A stretch of DNA of 64,000 nucleotides from JALZKA01 sp963721645 (GCA_963721645.1 CAVRJK010000002.1:868001-932000); one strand, 5' to 3'; positions 47,631-56,611 are shown, counted from the first letter of the stretch. Numbers and translations are program-made. Notes: generated by a model not told the origin, from the sequence alone.

Positions 47631-48530
47631 TCAGGGCTTGGGCTGCCAGTCCGGATCGTCACCCAGTACGCCGGTGCTCCTGTTCTCGTTGTTTTTGAAG
47701 GTCAGAATGCGGATCTCGTCGTCGTCGGAGCCGTTTGCCTTCTCGCTCTCGAAGGTAAGCGCCTTGCCATCGGGCGCGAAAGCAGGACTTTCCTCGTCCT
47801 TCGATGTCGTCTTGGTCAGGCGTTTCAGCTTCGATCCGTCCTGCTTCATGAGATAGATATCGTCGGCATTGTCCCCCTTGTTGGCGTGGAACGCGATGTG
47901 CTTCGCGTCGGGGCTCCAGGCGGGATCGTCGTAGTCTGAGTTGCCACTGGTGATCCGGCGCTCCTTTTTGCCGTTCGGCTTGATCACGAATATGTCGTCG
48001 TCGGAATCGACCTGATCGCGACGATCACTTTCAAATGCGATCCATTTACCGTTCGGCGACCACGCCGGGTCATCCTCGCCGGCATCCCCATCCGTGTCCT
48101 TGAGGATCTTTGGCGCGCCGGGGCCCTTCACGCCGACGGTATAGACGTCGTCGTCGCCGTCCGGATCGGAAATGAAGACGAGCTTCTTTCCGTCGGGGGA
48201 CCACGAGGGGTCATGGCTTGAGCCGAAGGTGTCGGCGACGATCTCCTTCGCTCCTGTGCCGTTGCTCTTCATCGCCCAGACCTCGCCCTCGGTCTCCCAG
48301 GCGATCTTCTTGCCGTTTGCCGAGAAGACGGGCCCCCCGTCGATAGCGAGCGAGTTGGTCAGGTTCAGTTGACCCGAACCGTTCGGCTTCATCGTGAAGA
48401 TGTCCGCCTCGTCGCTCAAATCCTGATCTGCGTAGGCGATCAAACCGTTCGCACCGGGGTAGGCGGCATGGGCGGTGGCAGGAACCGCAAACAGAACTAG
48501 CGGCAGGAGCAGCAGGGTCGTCCGGCGCAT
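47631..48530 (-). CDS. secreted TolB-like beta-propeller protein
   Basis: 299 residues from ATG 48530, which follows GGGGAGGA by 3 bases. Signal peptide RRTTLLLLPLVLFAVPATAHA, then about six PD40/WD40-like blades: ADIFTMKPNGSGQLNL, HDPSWSPDGKKLVFISDPDG, DDPAWSPNGKWIAFESDRRD, DDPAWSPDAKHIAFHANKGD, ESPAFAPDGKALTFESEKAN. Many Asp residues suggest calcium binding. Without a Tol system in Gram-positive cells, the role is not transport-linked; such proteins are common, abundant and functionally open. Divergent from ndh. Confidence 0.88.
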   Translation of the reverse strand: MRRTTLLLLPLVLFAVPATAHAAYPGANGLIAYADQDLSDEADIFTMKPNGSGQLNLTNSLAIDGGPVFSANGKKIAWETEGEVWAMKSNGTGAKEIVADTFGSSHDPSWSPDGKKLVFISDPDGDDDVYTVGVKGPGAPKILKDTDGDAGEDDPAWSPNGKWIAFESDRRDQVDSDDDIFVIKPNGKKERRITSGNSDYDDPAWSPDAKHIAFHANKGDNADDIYLMKQDGSKLKRLTKTTSKDEESPAFAPDGKALTFESEKANGSDDDEIRILTFKNNENRSTGVLGDDPDWQPKP

Positions 48531-48654
48531 GGGTCCTCCCCGATCGGTTCTAGCGGGCGATCGCCCGCTCGTAAGCACAATCTAGATCAGACCACGCCCA
48601 AGGCGCGTTCACATGCCGCTCGCGCGACGATCTCACCCTGACTGGCGGCCAAAG

Positions 48655-48683
48655 ATAGTTTGTAACGAGGTGTCACAAACTAT
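48655..48683. promoter_or_regulatory. ndh operator: ATAGTTTGT-N11-ACAAACTAT
   Basis: Perfect 9-bp arms, ending 2 bases before the -10 box. An inner reading TTTGTAAC-gagg-TGTCACAAA resembles, but does not match, the redox repressor Rex site (TTGTGAA-N4-TTCACAA). Rex is known to control ndh in Bacillus subtilis. Confidence 0.6.
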
Positions 48684-48685
48684 GC

Positions 48686-48691
48686 CATACT
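48686..48691 (+). promoter_or_regulatory. -10 box CATACT for leaderless ndh
   Basis: CATACT, 7 bases, then ATG 48699. The 29-bp palindrome lies immediately upstream and would cover the -35 region. Confidence 0.5.
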
Positions 48692-48698
48692 GAAGGGC

Positions 48699-50024
48699 AT
48701 GGCCTGGAACGTCGTCATAGCTGGAGGCGGATTCGCCGGTGCTTCGGCCGCGCGAGAGCTCGAAAAGCTTCTGCCGAAGCAGTCCGCGCGCCTGATTCTC
48801 GTAAACGACGTCAACTTCATGTTGTACACGCCGTTTCTACCCGAGGCGGCGGCCGGGACCCTCGAGCCTCGCCACGTCGTCACGCCGCTTCGCGACATGC
48901 TCAAGCGCACCAACCTGCGCCTGGGTGCCGTCTCGGGGCATGATCCCGAGGCTCGCACCGTTTCGATTTCGACCCATGAGGGCGAAGACGAGACGGTTCG
49001 CTACGACCAGTTCCTGGTCGCCGTGGGTTCGGTTTCCAGGTCGCTTCCGGTTCCCGGCCTCGACCAGCACGCGATTGGCTTCAAGAGCCTTGCCGACGCG
49101 ATCTGGCTTCGCAATCACGTCATCGAGATGCTCGAGCGCGCCAACGCATCGGAAGAGCCCGAGCGCCGTCAGGAACTGCTCACCTTCGTCTTCGTCGGCG
49201 GTGGCTACTCGGGACTCGAGGCCCTTGCCGAGCTGCAGGATTTCGCCGCCGATGCCGTCGACCGTTACCCGCGGGCGCGGCTCACCGGCATGCGATGGAT
49301 TCTGGTCGAGGCGATGGATCGCGTGCTGCCCGAGGTGGATCAGGGGCTTGCCGATTACGCAGTAAGAGAGCTGCGTGGCCGGGGCATCGACATCCGCCTC
49401 GGCACCCGGCTCGAAGAAGCGCGGGAGGACTCGTGCCGGCTTTCGACCGGCGAGGAGATCCCGACACAGACGATCGTGTGGACGGCCGGAGTCGCGCCGC
49501 ACCCGAGCCTGAGGGCCCTCAATTTGCCCTTGACCGACGACTGGAAGGTCGACGTGGATGAGTGCATGCGCGTCCGCGGACACGACGGCGTCTGGGCGAT
49601 CGGCGATTGTGCCGCGGTGCCGGACCCCAATCACGACGGTGCCAAGCCATGCCCTCCGACGGCCCAGCACGCCGTGCGCCAGGGCAGGTCGGTGGCTCAC
49701 AACATCGCCGCGGAGCTGGGTGTCGCAACGTCTCCACGCGCCTTTGATTACCGGGCCAAGGCCGCGTTCGTAAACCTGGGCCGCTACAAGGCGGTCGGCC
49801 AGCTCGGCTCGCAACGTTTCCGGGGGTTCCCGGCCTGGTGGCTGGCGCGGAGCTACCACATGAGCCAGGTACCTGGTACCGCGCGAAAGTTCCGAGCGGT
49901 GGCCGACTGGACGATCGGACTCCCGTTCGGGCGGGATGTCGCCGAGGTCGGCTCGATCGGGCACCCTCGCCCGCTGACGGATGCGGTGTATGAGCGCGGC
50001 GGTACTCACCGGCCTCTCGAGTAG
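48699..50024 (+). CDS. ndh: type II NADH dehydrogenase (NDH-2)
   Basis: 441 residues. Membrane-surface flavoprotein that passes electrons from NADH to menaquinone without pumping protons. FAD site NVVIAGGGFAGASAARELEK; LVNDVNFMLYTPFLPEAAAG and RHVVTPLRDMLKRTNLRLG; NAD site LTFVFVGGGYSGLEALAELQ; second FAD motif GVWAIGDCAAVPD; PPTAQHAVRQGRSVAHNIAA (quinone-site region). The C-terminal part with FPAWWLARSYHMSQVPGTAR is amphipathic for membrane contact. The palindrome upstream suggests redox control. Confidence 0.95.
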   Translation: MAWNVVIAGGGFAGASAARELEKLLPKQSARLILVNDVNFMLYTPFLPEAAAGTLEPRHVVTPLRDMLKRTNLRLGAVSGHDPEARTVSISTHEGEDETVRYDQFLVAVGSVSRSLPVPGLDQHAIGFKSLADAIWLRNHVIEMLERANASEEPERRQELLTFVFVGGGYSGLEALAELQDFAADAVDRYPRARLTGMRWILVEAMDRVLPEVDQGLADYAVRELRGRGIDIRLGTRLEEAREDSCRLSTGEEIPTQTIVWTAGVAPHPSLRALNLPLTDDWKVDVDECMRVRGHDGVWAIGDCAAVPDPNHDGAKPCPPTAQHAVRQGRSVAHNIAAELGVATSPRAFDYRAKAAFVNLGRYKAVGQLGSQRFRGFPAWWLARSYHMSQVPGTARKFRAVADWTIGLPFGRDVAEVGSIGHPRPLTDAVYERGGTHRPLE

Positions 50025-50097
50025 CGACGGAAGTCCTGCGCGGAGCCGTGAGCGACGAAACGGGTGAGTTCGTGGTGCGGAAGCGCATACTTAGCGT

Positions 50098-50403
50098 GTG
50101 CTCGCCCCCCTGATCATCTTCTTCTCGTTCGGCGTCGCGACAGCGATCATCGGCCGTGCCAAGGGCGGTTCTTTCTTCATCTGGTTCATGGTCGGAACCT
50201 GCCTGCCCGGAATCGGCATCCTGGCCGCGATCTTTATCCGCTCCGACGTGGACGAGCCCGAGCGCATGTGTCCGCGTTGCGGCAGGGTGCAAAAGCTCTA
50301 CGTCCAGGTCTGCCGGCGTTGTGGCGAGGACCTCTTCTTGCCCGATCCCTCAGAGGTCAGGCACCCGCAGGCCGTGCGCGAGGGACGCCAACGGGTGGTC
50401 TGA
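50098..50403 (+). CDS. small membrane protein with zinc ribbon
   Basis: 101 residues. Two membrane helices (LAPLIIFFSFGVATAIIG, GSFFIWFMVGTCLPGIGILA), then RSDVDEPERMCPRCGRVQKL and QVCRRCGEDLFLPDPSE, a CxxC-x10-CxxC zinc ribbon. GTG 50098 with CATACT 6 bases upstream (50086-50091), so probably leaderless. No family is recognised; such proteins often bind other membrane or nucleic-acid partners. A GC-rich stretch before the convergent glycosyltransferase gene can fold (CTGAG / CTCAG near 50446-50465). Confidence 0.78.
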   Translation: MLAPLIIFFSFGVATAIIGRAKGGSFFIWFMVGTCLPGIGILAAIFIRSDVDEPERMCPRCGRVQKLYVQVCRRCGEDLFLPDPSEVRHPQAVREGRQRVV

Positions 50404-50459
50404 AGAAGCCGCTGATGATCGGGCCGCCGCTAAGCCGTCAGGCCTGAGGCCCGGCCGGC

Positions 50460-51536
50460 TCAGCGAAGCCAGGTCCTGACGATCGCGTTCGCAAAGCCCG
50501 CGCCGTATCGCATGACCGCGGGCTTCTTCGAGTGACCGTGGAGGCGCGCGACGACGGTGACGGGAACCTCTTTGGCGGGGATCCCGCGCTTGATCGCTTC
50601 GATCATGAACTCGGACGTATGGAACTGCTCCTGCCGCAGGACAAGCTGAGGCAACACCGATGCGCGTACCGCGCGGTAGCCGTTCGAGCAGTCCGACACC
50701 TTGGTGCGGGTGATGAACGAGACGAGGCGGTTGAAGAAGACGATTCCGAGCTCTCGCGAGCGCGTGTTGGGCTCTGCCTCGCCCAGTACGCGTGAGCCGT
50801 GCGCCATGTCCACCTCGCCGTTCAGGACGGGCTCGACCAGGCGCGGCATCTCCTCGGGCAGGTGCTGCCCGTCCGCGTCGATCGTGACCACGATCTCGGC
50901 GCCGGAGTCGGCCAGCAGGCGATAGCCGGTGCGAAGCGCCGCGCCCCCGCCGCGGTTGATCACGTGCCTCGCGACGACAGCGCCGGCGTGCTCGGCGACG
51001 TCGCCTGTCCCGTCGCGCGAGCCGTCATCGACCACCAGGACCGCCGTGGAGCGGCCGCACACATTCGAGGGCAGCTTCTCCAAGACAACGCCGATGTTTT
51101 CGCGCTCGTTGTACGCGGGGATGAGGATCGCCACCTTGCCGGCGAAGTGGCTGGGATGTCCGTCACGGCGAAAACGCTCCCAGGCAAGTCCTTCGAGCAC
51201 AGCCTGAAGCTCGCGCGTCACCCGCGAACCCTGTGCGAGTGCGCGCAGGACCAGCGCGAACAGAATCAGGATCGCGAAGACCGCGACGCCAACGATTCGC
51301 GTGCCATTCTCGCGGTCGAACGAGAAGGCGGACAGAACCGCGTCCAGCAGTTCCGTGCCGGTGACGAGCGCGAGGCCGAGCGCGATTCCGAGCAGCAGCA
51401 GGACGTCGCCGTTGCGGAGCGAGCGTCTGCGCGAGATCGCAAATGCGGCAAGTCCCACGGCCAGCACCAGGCCTCCGATGCGAAGGGCGGTGAACTCGTC
51501 AGGGAAGAGTGCGGCTGTCGGCAGGGAGAAATCCAC
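50460..51536 (-). CDS. DUF2304-GT2 family glycosyltransferase
   Basis: 358 residues. N-terminal two to three membrane helices (LRIGGLVLAVGLAAFAISRR, GDVLLLLGIALGLALVTGTE, RIVGVAVFAILILFALVLRA) look like DUF2304. A GT2 domain follows: KVAILIPAYNERENIGVVLE, VLVVDDGSRDGTGDVAEHAG, VINRGGGAALRTGYRL and VTIDADGQHLPEEM (DxD-type). Closest in style to dolichol-phosphate-mannose-synthase-like enzymes that load a sugar onto a lipid carrier. I chose GTG 51536 because TATCCT lies 9 bases upstream; longer frames run into the divergent sqdB-like gene. It sits head to head with that gene. Confidence 0.87.
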   Translation of the reverse strand: MDFSLPTAALFPDEFTALRIGGLVLAVGLAAFAISRRRSLRNGDVLLLLGIALGLALVTGTELLDAVLSAFSFDRENGTRIVGVAVFAILILFALVLRALAQGSRVTRELQAVLEGLAWERFRRDGHPSHFAGKVAILIPAYNERENIGVVLEKLPSNVCGRSTAVLVVDDGSRDGTGDVAEHAGAVVARHVINRGGGAALRTGYRLLADSGAEIVVTIDADGQHLPEEMPRLVEPVLNGEVDMAHGSRVLGEAEPNTRSRELGIVFFNRLVSFITRTKVSDCSNGYRAVRASVLPQLVLRQEQFHTSEFMIEAIKRGIPAKEVPVTVVARLHGHSKKPAVMRYGAGFANAIVRTWLR

Positions 51537-51597
51537 GAAGGGCGCAGGATAGATGCGCTGCTGTCGGTACGCCTGACCCTCCGCTACCGTACCCGCG

Positions 51598-52809
51598 ATG
51601 CGCATCCTGATCCTGGGGGGCGACGGATACCTCGGGTGGCCCACCGCAATGCGGTTCTCCGCAAAGGGCCACGAAGTCTCCATCGTCGACAACTTCGCCC
51701 GACGCCGTTGGCACACCGAGAACGGCACCGACTCGCTGACCCCGATCGCGAGCCTCGACGAGCGTCTCGATGCTTGGCACGAGCGCTCCGAGAATCGCAT
51801 CCGCTCGTTCGTCGGGTCGATGGAGGACGCGACCTTCGTCGACGCTGTGATCGCCGACACGATGCCCGAGGCGATCGTCCACTACGCCGAGCAGCCGTCG
51901 GCTCCCTACTCGATGAAGTCGCGCGAAACCGCGGTCGAGACGCAGTACTCAAACGTGATCGGCACGCTCAACCTGCTGTTCGCGATCCGCGACCAGGTGC
52001 CGGATTGCCATCTCGTCAAGCTCGGAACGATGGGGGAGTACGGGACTCCCAACATCGACATCGAGGAGGGCTACATCGAGATCGAGCACAAGGGGCGCAA
52101 GGACACGTTGCCCTTCCCCAAGCTCCCGGGCTCGCTTTACCACCTCTCGAAGGTCCACGACTCTCACAACATCCACTTCGCGTGCCGCATCTGGGGCCTC
52201 CGTGCGACGGACTTGAATCAAGGTGTCGTCTATGGCGTCGAGACGGAGGAGTCGGCAGGCGACGAGCGCCTGATCACCCGTTTCGACTACGACCAGTACT
52301 TCGGCACGGTTCTCAACCGCTTTTGTACTCAGGCCGTGATTGGCCACCCGCTCACCGTCTACGGCGAGGGCGGGCAGACCCGCGGCTTTTTGAACATCCG
52401 CGACACCCTCCAGTGCGTCGAGCTCGCGGTCGCCAATCCGGCTGAGCTGGGGGACTTCCGGGTCTTCAACCAGTTCACGGAGCAGTTCTCGGTGGGCGAG
52501 CTGGCCGAGCTGGTGCGATCGAGTGCCGGCGAGGTGGGGCTCGACGTCGAGATCAAGAAGTACCCGAACCCCCGCGTCGAGCTTGAGGAGCACTACTACA
52601 ACGCGACCAACACGAAGCTGCGTGACCTGGGCCTCGAGCCGCACCTTCTGGGCGAGGAGCTCGTCCATTCGCTCCTGGGGATCATCAAGCAGCACGCCGA
52701 GCGCGTGATCGACTCGGCGATCATGCCGACCACCCTGTGGAAGCCCGGTGAGCTGACGGACGCGACTGCGGAGCCGGAGCCCGCGCCGACCGTGGGGTCA
52801 GACCCCTAG
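51598..52809 (+). CDS. UDP-sulfoquinovose synthase (SQD1-like)
   Basis: 403 residues, extended short-chain dehydrogenase. ILILGGDGYLGWPTAMRFSA (NAD loop), FARRRWHTENGTDSLTPI, LVKLGTMGEYGTPNIDIEEG, SLYHLSKVHDSHNIHFA (catalytic Tyr and Lys), TVLNRFCTQAVIGHPLTVYG, GGQTRGFLNIRDTLQCVEL and EEHYYNATNTKL agree with plant SQD1 and bacterial SqdB/Agl3. It makes UDP-sulfoquinovose from UDP-glucose and sulfite, the head group of sulfolipid or of surface glycans. No SqdX/SqdD is seen, but the divergent GT2 may use the product. The last codons (VGSDP, stop) are made from a copy of the dispersed palindrome. Confidence 0.9.
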   Translation: MRILILGGDGYLGWPTAMRFSAKGHEVSIVDNFARRRWHTENGTDSLTPIASLDERLDAWHERSENRIRSFVGSMEDATFVDAVIADTMPEAIVHYAEQPSAPYSMKSRETAVETQYSNVIGTLNLLFAIRDQVPDCHLVKLGTMGEYGTPNIDIEEGYIEIEHKGRKDTLPFPKLPGSLYHLSKVHDSHNIHFACRIWGLRATDLNQGVVYGVETEESAGDERLITRFDYDQYFGTVLNRFCTQAVIGHPLTVYGEGGQTRGFLNIRDTLQCVELAVANPAELGDFRVFNQFTEQFSVGELAELVRSSAGEVGLDVEIKKYPNPRVELEEHYYNATNTKLRDLGLEPHLLGEELVHSLLGIIKQHAERVIDSAIMPTTLWKPGELTDATAEPEPAPTVGSDP

Positions 52810-52852
52810 CGTCTGCCTGAGGGCGGTCGCGGTGGTGCAGGGGTCAGACCCC
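52794..52852. repeat. paired short palindrome GGGGTCAGACCCC, 46-bp pitch
   Basis: Copies at 52794-52806 and 52840-52852 with 6-bp arms and a central A. The first covers the stop of the SQD1-like gene. They are shorter relatives of the repeats at 38603 and 60245. Confidence 0.65.
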
Positions 52853-52877
52853 GGCCTTCGTACCTCGATGCCCTGGC

Positions 52878-52883
52878 TACCAT
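52878..52883 (+). promoter_or_regulatory. -10 box TACCAT for leaderless ilvB
   Basis: TACCAT, 7 bases, then ATG 52891. No leader peptide or attenuator rich in branched-chain codons is present between 52810 and 52890. Confidence 0.5.
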
Positions 52884-52890
52884 CGAATCC

Positions 52891-54570
52891 ATGCGCGCCG
52901 CGGACGCACTTTGCCAGGCACTGACCAACGAGGGGGTCGAACACGTATTCGGCATCCCCGGCGGCGCCAACCTGCCCCTGTACGACGCGATTTATGACGC
53001 CGAGTTCCAGCACATCCAGGCGCGCCACGAGCAGGGCGCGGGCCACATGGCCGAGGGCTACGCCAAGGCCTCGGGGCGCGTAGGCGTCGCGATCGCGACA
53101 TCGGGCCCGGGCGCAACAAACCTCGTCACGCCGATCGCAGACGCGATGATGGATTCGGTCCCGACCGTCTTCATCACCGGCCAGGTCCGCACGGACCTGA
53201 TCGGAACGGACGGCTTCCAGGAGGCCGACGTCGTCGGCATCACCCTCCCGATTGTCAAGCATTCGATGCTTGTCACGGACCCGCGCCAGATCGGCGACTA
53301 CATCCACAAGGCGTTTCACATTGCTTCGACAGGCAGGCCGGGCCCGGTCCTGGTCGACGTGCCGCAGGACCTGATCCGCGCCGACATCGACTACCAACCC
53401 CAGCAGGGCTCTCCCGAGCTGCCGGGCTACAAGCCTTCGACCGACGGCAACATCAAGCAGATCCGGATCGCCGCCAAGGCCTTGGCCAACTCCAAGCGCC
53501 CGGTCATCTACGGAGGCGGCGGGATCATCAACGCCAACGCCTCGGAGGAGTTCCGCGAGTTCTGCCGCACCGACGAGTTGCCCGTGACGCTCACCGTGAT
53601 GGGGCTGGGAGCGTTTCCCGCGCCCGACGAACAGTGGCTTGGGATGCTCGGCATGCACGGGACCCGCACAGCCAACTACGCGATGGACGAGGCAGACCTC
53701 ATCGTCTGCGTCGGCGCCCGCTTCGACGACCGGATCACGGGCAAGCTCTCCGAGTTCGCTCCGCGGGCAAAGTTCGTCCACATCGACATCGATCCCGCAG
53801 AGATCGGCAAGAACCTTCCGGCGCACATCCCGATCGTCGGCGACGCCAAGGACGTGCTCACCAAGCTCGCGCACGAGTACAAGGCGCTCAACCCAGAGCC
53901 GGCTCGCCTGGGTGAGTGGTGGCACCGAATCCGCGGGTGGCAATCCGAGCACCCGCTCCGCTACGAGGACTCCTCGGACTCCGAAATCAAGCCGCAGTTC
54001 ATGGTCGAGGCGATGTACGAGGCCACCTCGGGCGACGCGATCATCACTTCAGACGTCGGCCAGCACCAGATGTGGGCCGCGCAGTACTACCACTTCGCAA
54101 AGCCGCGCCGCTGGCTGAACTCGGGCGGCCTGGGCACGATGGGCTTCGGCCTGCCCTCGGCGATCGGCGCCAAGGTCGCGTGCCCCGACGAAACCGTGGT
54201 CGGGCTTTCGGGCGACGGCTCGCTGATCATGACCTGCCAGGAGATGGCGACCGCTGCGAGGCACGACATCCCGGTGAAGATGTTCCTGATGAACAACGGT
54301 CACTTCGGCATGGTGCGCCAGTGGCAGGAGCTCTTTTGGGAGAAGCGGTATTCCTCGGTCGAGATGGGCCCCAGCCCCGACTGGTCGAAGCTCGCCGACG
54401 CGTTCGGCTGGACCGGGATGCGCTGCGACGACAAGGGCGATCTGCGCGACGCGATGAAGTCGGCGCTCGAGACCGACGGCCCGGTCCTGCTGGACGTCCA
54501 CGTCTCCAAGGAAGAGAACTGCTACCCGATGATTCCCGCCGGCGCGGCTGCCCGGGACATGGTGGGATAG
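52891..54570 (+). CDS. ilvB: acetolactate synthase large subunit
   Basis: 559 residues, ThDP/FAD enzyme that starts valine, leucine and isoleucine synthesis. VEHVFGIPGGANLPLYDAIY, ARHEQGAGHMAEGYAKASG (catalytic Glu), TSGPGATNLVTPIADAMMDS, FQEADVVGITLPIVKHS, GLSGDGSLIMTCQEMATAAR (ThDP GDG motif) and NNGHFGMVRQWQELFW. Length is normal. ilvN follows after 4 bases. Confidence 0.97.
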   Translation: MRAADALCQALTNEGVEHVFGIPGGANLPLYDAIYDAEFQHIQARHEQGAGHMAEGYAKASGRVGVAIATSGPGATNLVTPIADAMMDSVPTVFITGQVRTDLIGTDGFQEADVVGITLPIVKHSMLVTDPRQIGDYIHKAFHIASTGRPGPVLVDVPQDLIRADIDYQPQQGSPELPGYKPSTDGNIKQIRIAAKALANSKRPVIYGGGGIINANASEEFREFCRTDELPVTLTVMGLGAFPAPDEQWLGMLGMHGTRTANYAMDEADLIVCVGARFDDRITGKLSEFAPRAKFVHIDIDPAEIGKNLPAHIPIVGDAKDVLTKLAHEYKALNPEPARLGEWWHRIRGWQSEHPLRYEDSSDSEIKPQFMVEAMYEATSGDAIITSDVGQHQMWAAQYYHFAKPRRWLNSGGLGTMGFGLPSAIGAKVACPDETVVGLSGDGSLIMTCQEMATAARHDIPVKMFLMNNGHFGMVRQWQELFWEKRYSSVEMGPSPDWSKLADAFGWTGMRCDDKGDLRDAMKSALETDGPVLLDVHVSKEENCYPMIPAGAAARDMVG

Positions 54571-54574
54571 ATCC

Positions 54575-55129
54575 ATGGGCGAACCCGGAACACCAGAGCT
54601 GGTCAAGCTGGAGGACCTCCAGGTCGGAAACGCCCTGTCGGGGCGCAAGCACATCCTCAGCCTCATGGTCGAGAACAAGCCGGGCGTCCTCGCGCGCATC
54701 GCGGGCCTCTTCAGCCGTCGCGGCTTCAACATCGACACGCTCGCGGTCGGCCCGACCGAGGATCCAGACGTCTCACGTGTGACCCTGACGCTCGACGGCG
54801 CAGTTCACCCGATCGACCAGGTGACCAAGCAACTTCACAAGCTGGTCAACGTGATCAAGATCCGCGACATGGAGCCCGACGGGACCGTGGCTCGCGAGAT
54901 GGCTCTCTTCCGTGTCAACGCCGCCGTCGAGAATCGCGGTGAGATCATGCAGTTCGCCGAGATCTTCAACGCGAACATCGTCGACGTCTCGCGCCGCACT
55001 CTCACGATCGAGGTCACCGGCTCGCAGGACAAGATCGACTCGTTCGAGCGCATGGTTCGCCCCCACGGTCTGATCGAGATGGCCCGCACCGGCGAAGTAG
55101 CGATCACCAAATCGCGCCCGGACGCCTGA
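54575..55129 (+). CDS. ilvN: acetolactate synthase regulatory subunit
   Basis: 184 residues. N-terminal ACT domain: HILSLMVENKPGVLARIAGL, FSRRGFNIDTLAVGPTED, LTLDGAVHPIDQVTKQLHKL, followed by the C-terminal ALS_ss domain (REMALFRVNAAVENRGEIMQ, NANIVDVSRRTLTIEVTGSQ). It gives the catalytic subunit valine feedback inhibition. About 25 residues longer at the N-terminus than many homologues. It forms an operon with ilvB. menF follows after 74 bases. Confidence 0.96.
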   Translation: MGEPGTPELVKLEDLQVGNALSGRKHILSLMVENKPGVLARIAGLFSRRGFNIDTLAVGPTEDPDVSRVTLTLDGAVHPIDQVTKQLHKLVNVIKIRDMEPDGTVAREMALFRVNAAVENRGEIMQFAEIFNANIVDVSRRTLTIEVTGSQDKIDSFERMVRPHGLIEMARTGEVAITKSRPDA

Positions 55130-55203
55130 CCGCTGGGCTCAAGACCCTTACGGGAAAGCTCGACGAGCTCGCTGCTCGGTGGAACGGTAAGTCCCGGAGG
55201 CTT

Positions 55204-56520
55204 ATGAGCGCGACCGCCGAGATCGAGATGGCGGATCCGGTCGGCTCGGTTGTTGCCGCGCGGCTCGCCTCGGATCGCTGGTTTGCGTGGGAGGAGCCGG
55301 AGCGCGGATTTGCACTTGCCGGTCTTGGCACGGCCGCCGAAGTTGTCTCGCGCGGCAAGGGCCGGATCGGGGACCTCTCGCAGGGCGCTGCCGGAATTCT
55401 GCGCGACCGGCTTTCTGACGAGCCAGTCGGCCTTCCGGCCGGGGCCGGGCCGGTTTTTATGGGTGGCCTCGCTTTTGCCGAGGATGGAGGCTCATCGGCA
55501 CCCTGGTCGTCACTCCCACCGGCACTTCTGGTTCTGCCGGAGCTCTCCATCGTCCGTGATGCGGAGCGAACCTACGTCACGGCCTCGGCGATTCTCATGC
55601 CAGGCGACGATCCCACCGACCGTCTCGCGCCGCTTCGAGCGCGGATCGCCGGCCTTTCGGACCGGGCGCTGCCCATGCTGGACCCCGCCGCGACCGGGAG
55701 TGTTGTGGTGAAGAGCGCCGCCGATCCCTCCGCGTACGAAAGGGCCGTGGCGCGTGCGGTCGAGCGAATCCGTGCAGGCGAGCTCAGCAAGGTGGTGCTG
55801 GCGCGCGAGGTACGCGCCGAAGCACCCAGGGCGCACGATCCAGCCGCCCTGTTTGGCGTGCTCCGGGAGCTGTTCCCGTCCTGTTACTGCTTTTGCGTCG
55901 GGACGCCGGAGGCGGCCTTCCTCGGAGCCAGCCCAGAGCTCCTGATCAGGCGGCGGGGTGCCGGGGCGCAGACCGTGGCACTTGCCGGATCGACACGCCG
56001 GAGCGCGGATCCTGCGGTCGACGATCACCTGGGCGAACAGCTCAGGCGCTCGGCAAAGAACCGCGAGGAGCACGCGATCGTCGTCAAGAGGATCGAGCGA
56101 TCCCTTCGGCCCCACTCGGTTTGGGTCGAGGCCGGCCGCGAGCCTGAACTGATCAAGGTCGCGAACATCCAACACCTCGCGACCCCCATCCACGCCCAGC
56201 TGGCCGACCCGCGCTCAGCGATAGAGCTGGCGGGCATGCTCCACCCGACGCCGGCCGTCGGCGGCGAGCCGGGACGCGAGGCGGTAGCTGCCATTCCGGA
56301 CCTCGAGAATCTCGACCGGGGTTGGTACGCGGGGCCAATCGGCTGGATGGACGCCGTCGAGGACGGCGAGTTCTGCGTGGGCCTGCGCTCCGCGTTGCTT
56401 CGTGACCGCACGGCCCACCTCTTCGCGGGAGCCGGCATCGTCGCGGACTCGGACCCCGAGGCGGAGCTTGCCGAGACGGAACTGAAGCTGGCAGCCCTGC
56501 TGCCTCTCGTCAGCGGCTAG
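55204..56520 (+). CDS. menF: isochorismate synthase
   Basis: 438 residues. Turns chorismate into isochorismate, the first menaquinone step. Chorismate-binding domain (about 170-435): RIRAGELSKVVLAREVRAEA, EAAFLGASPELLIRRRG, ALAGSTRRSADPAVDDHLGE, NREEHAIVVKRIERSL, NIQHLATPIHAQL, MLHPTPAVGGEPGREAVAAI and DRGWYAGPIGWMDAVEDGEF. The DRGWYAGPIGW pattern favours isochorismate over anthranilate synthase. menD and menC lie 5-7 kb downstream on the other strand. Confidence 0.93.
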   Translation: MSATAEIEMADPVGSVVAARLASDRWFAWEEPERGFALAGLGTAAEVVSRGKGRIGDLSQGAAGILRDRLSDEPVGLPAGAGPVFMGGLAFAEDGGSSAPWSSLPPALLVLPELSIVRDAERTYVTASAILMPGDDPTDRLAPLRARIAGLSDRALPMLDPAATGSVVVKSAADPSAYERAVARAVERIRAGELSKVVLAREVRAEAPRAHDPAALFGVLRELFPSCYCFCVGTPEAAFLGASPELLIRRRGAGAQTVALAGSTRRSADPAVDDHLGEQLRRSAKNREEHAIVVKRIERSLRPHSVWVEAGREPELIKVANIQHLATPIHAQLADPRSAIELAGMLHPTPAVGGEPGREAVAAIPDLENLDRGWYAGPIGWMDAVEDGEFCVGLRSALLRDRTAHLFAGAGIVADSDPEAELAETELKLAALLPLVSG

Positions 56521-56549
56521 GCGCTCATGGCCGGGAAATCCCCGAGCGC
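56521..56549 (+). terminator. hairpin after menF (GCGCTC / GAGCGC)
   Basis: Outer GCGCTC and GAGCGC arms with an inner GGG-AAAT-CCC stem start right after the menF stop. No T-run. Confidence 0.45.
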
Positions 56550-56599
56550 GAGCGGCTTGGCACGCCGCCAAAGACCGGCGCGTCCCCGATTTGAGTCCC

Positions 56600-56605
56600 T
56601 ACAAT
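56600..56605 (+). promoter_or_regulatory. -10 box TACAAT for leaderless PAP2 gene
   Basis: TACAAT, 6 bases, then ATG 56612: the clearest leaderless start in the window. Confidence 0.6.
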
Positions 56606-56611
56606 GTCCTG

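Noticed and set aside
50460..51860. Longer start for the GT2 gene
   Set aside because: The added part is antisense to the SQD1-like gene and has no membrane or GT character; GTG 51536 has a -10 box upstream.
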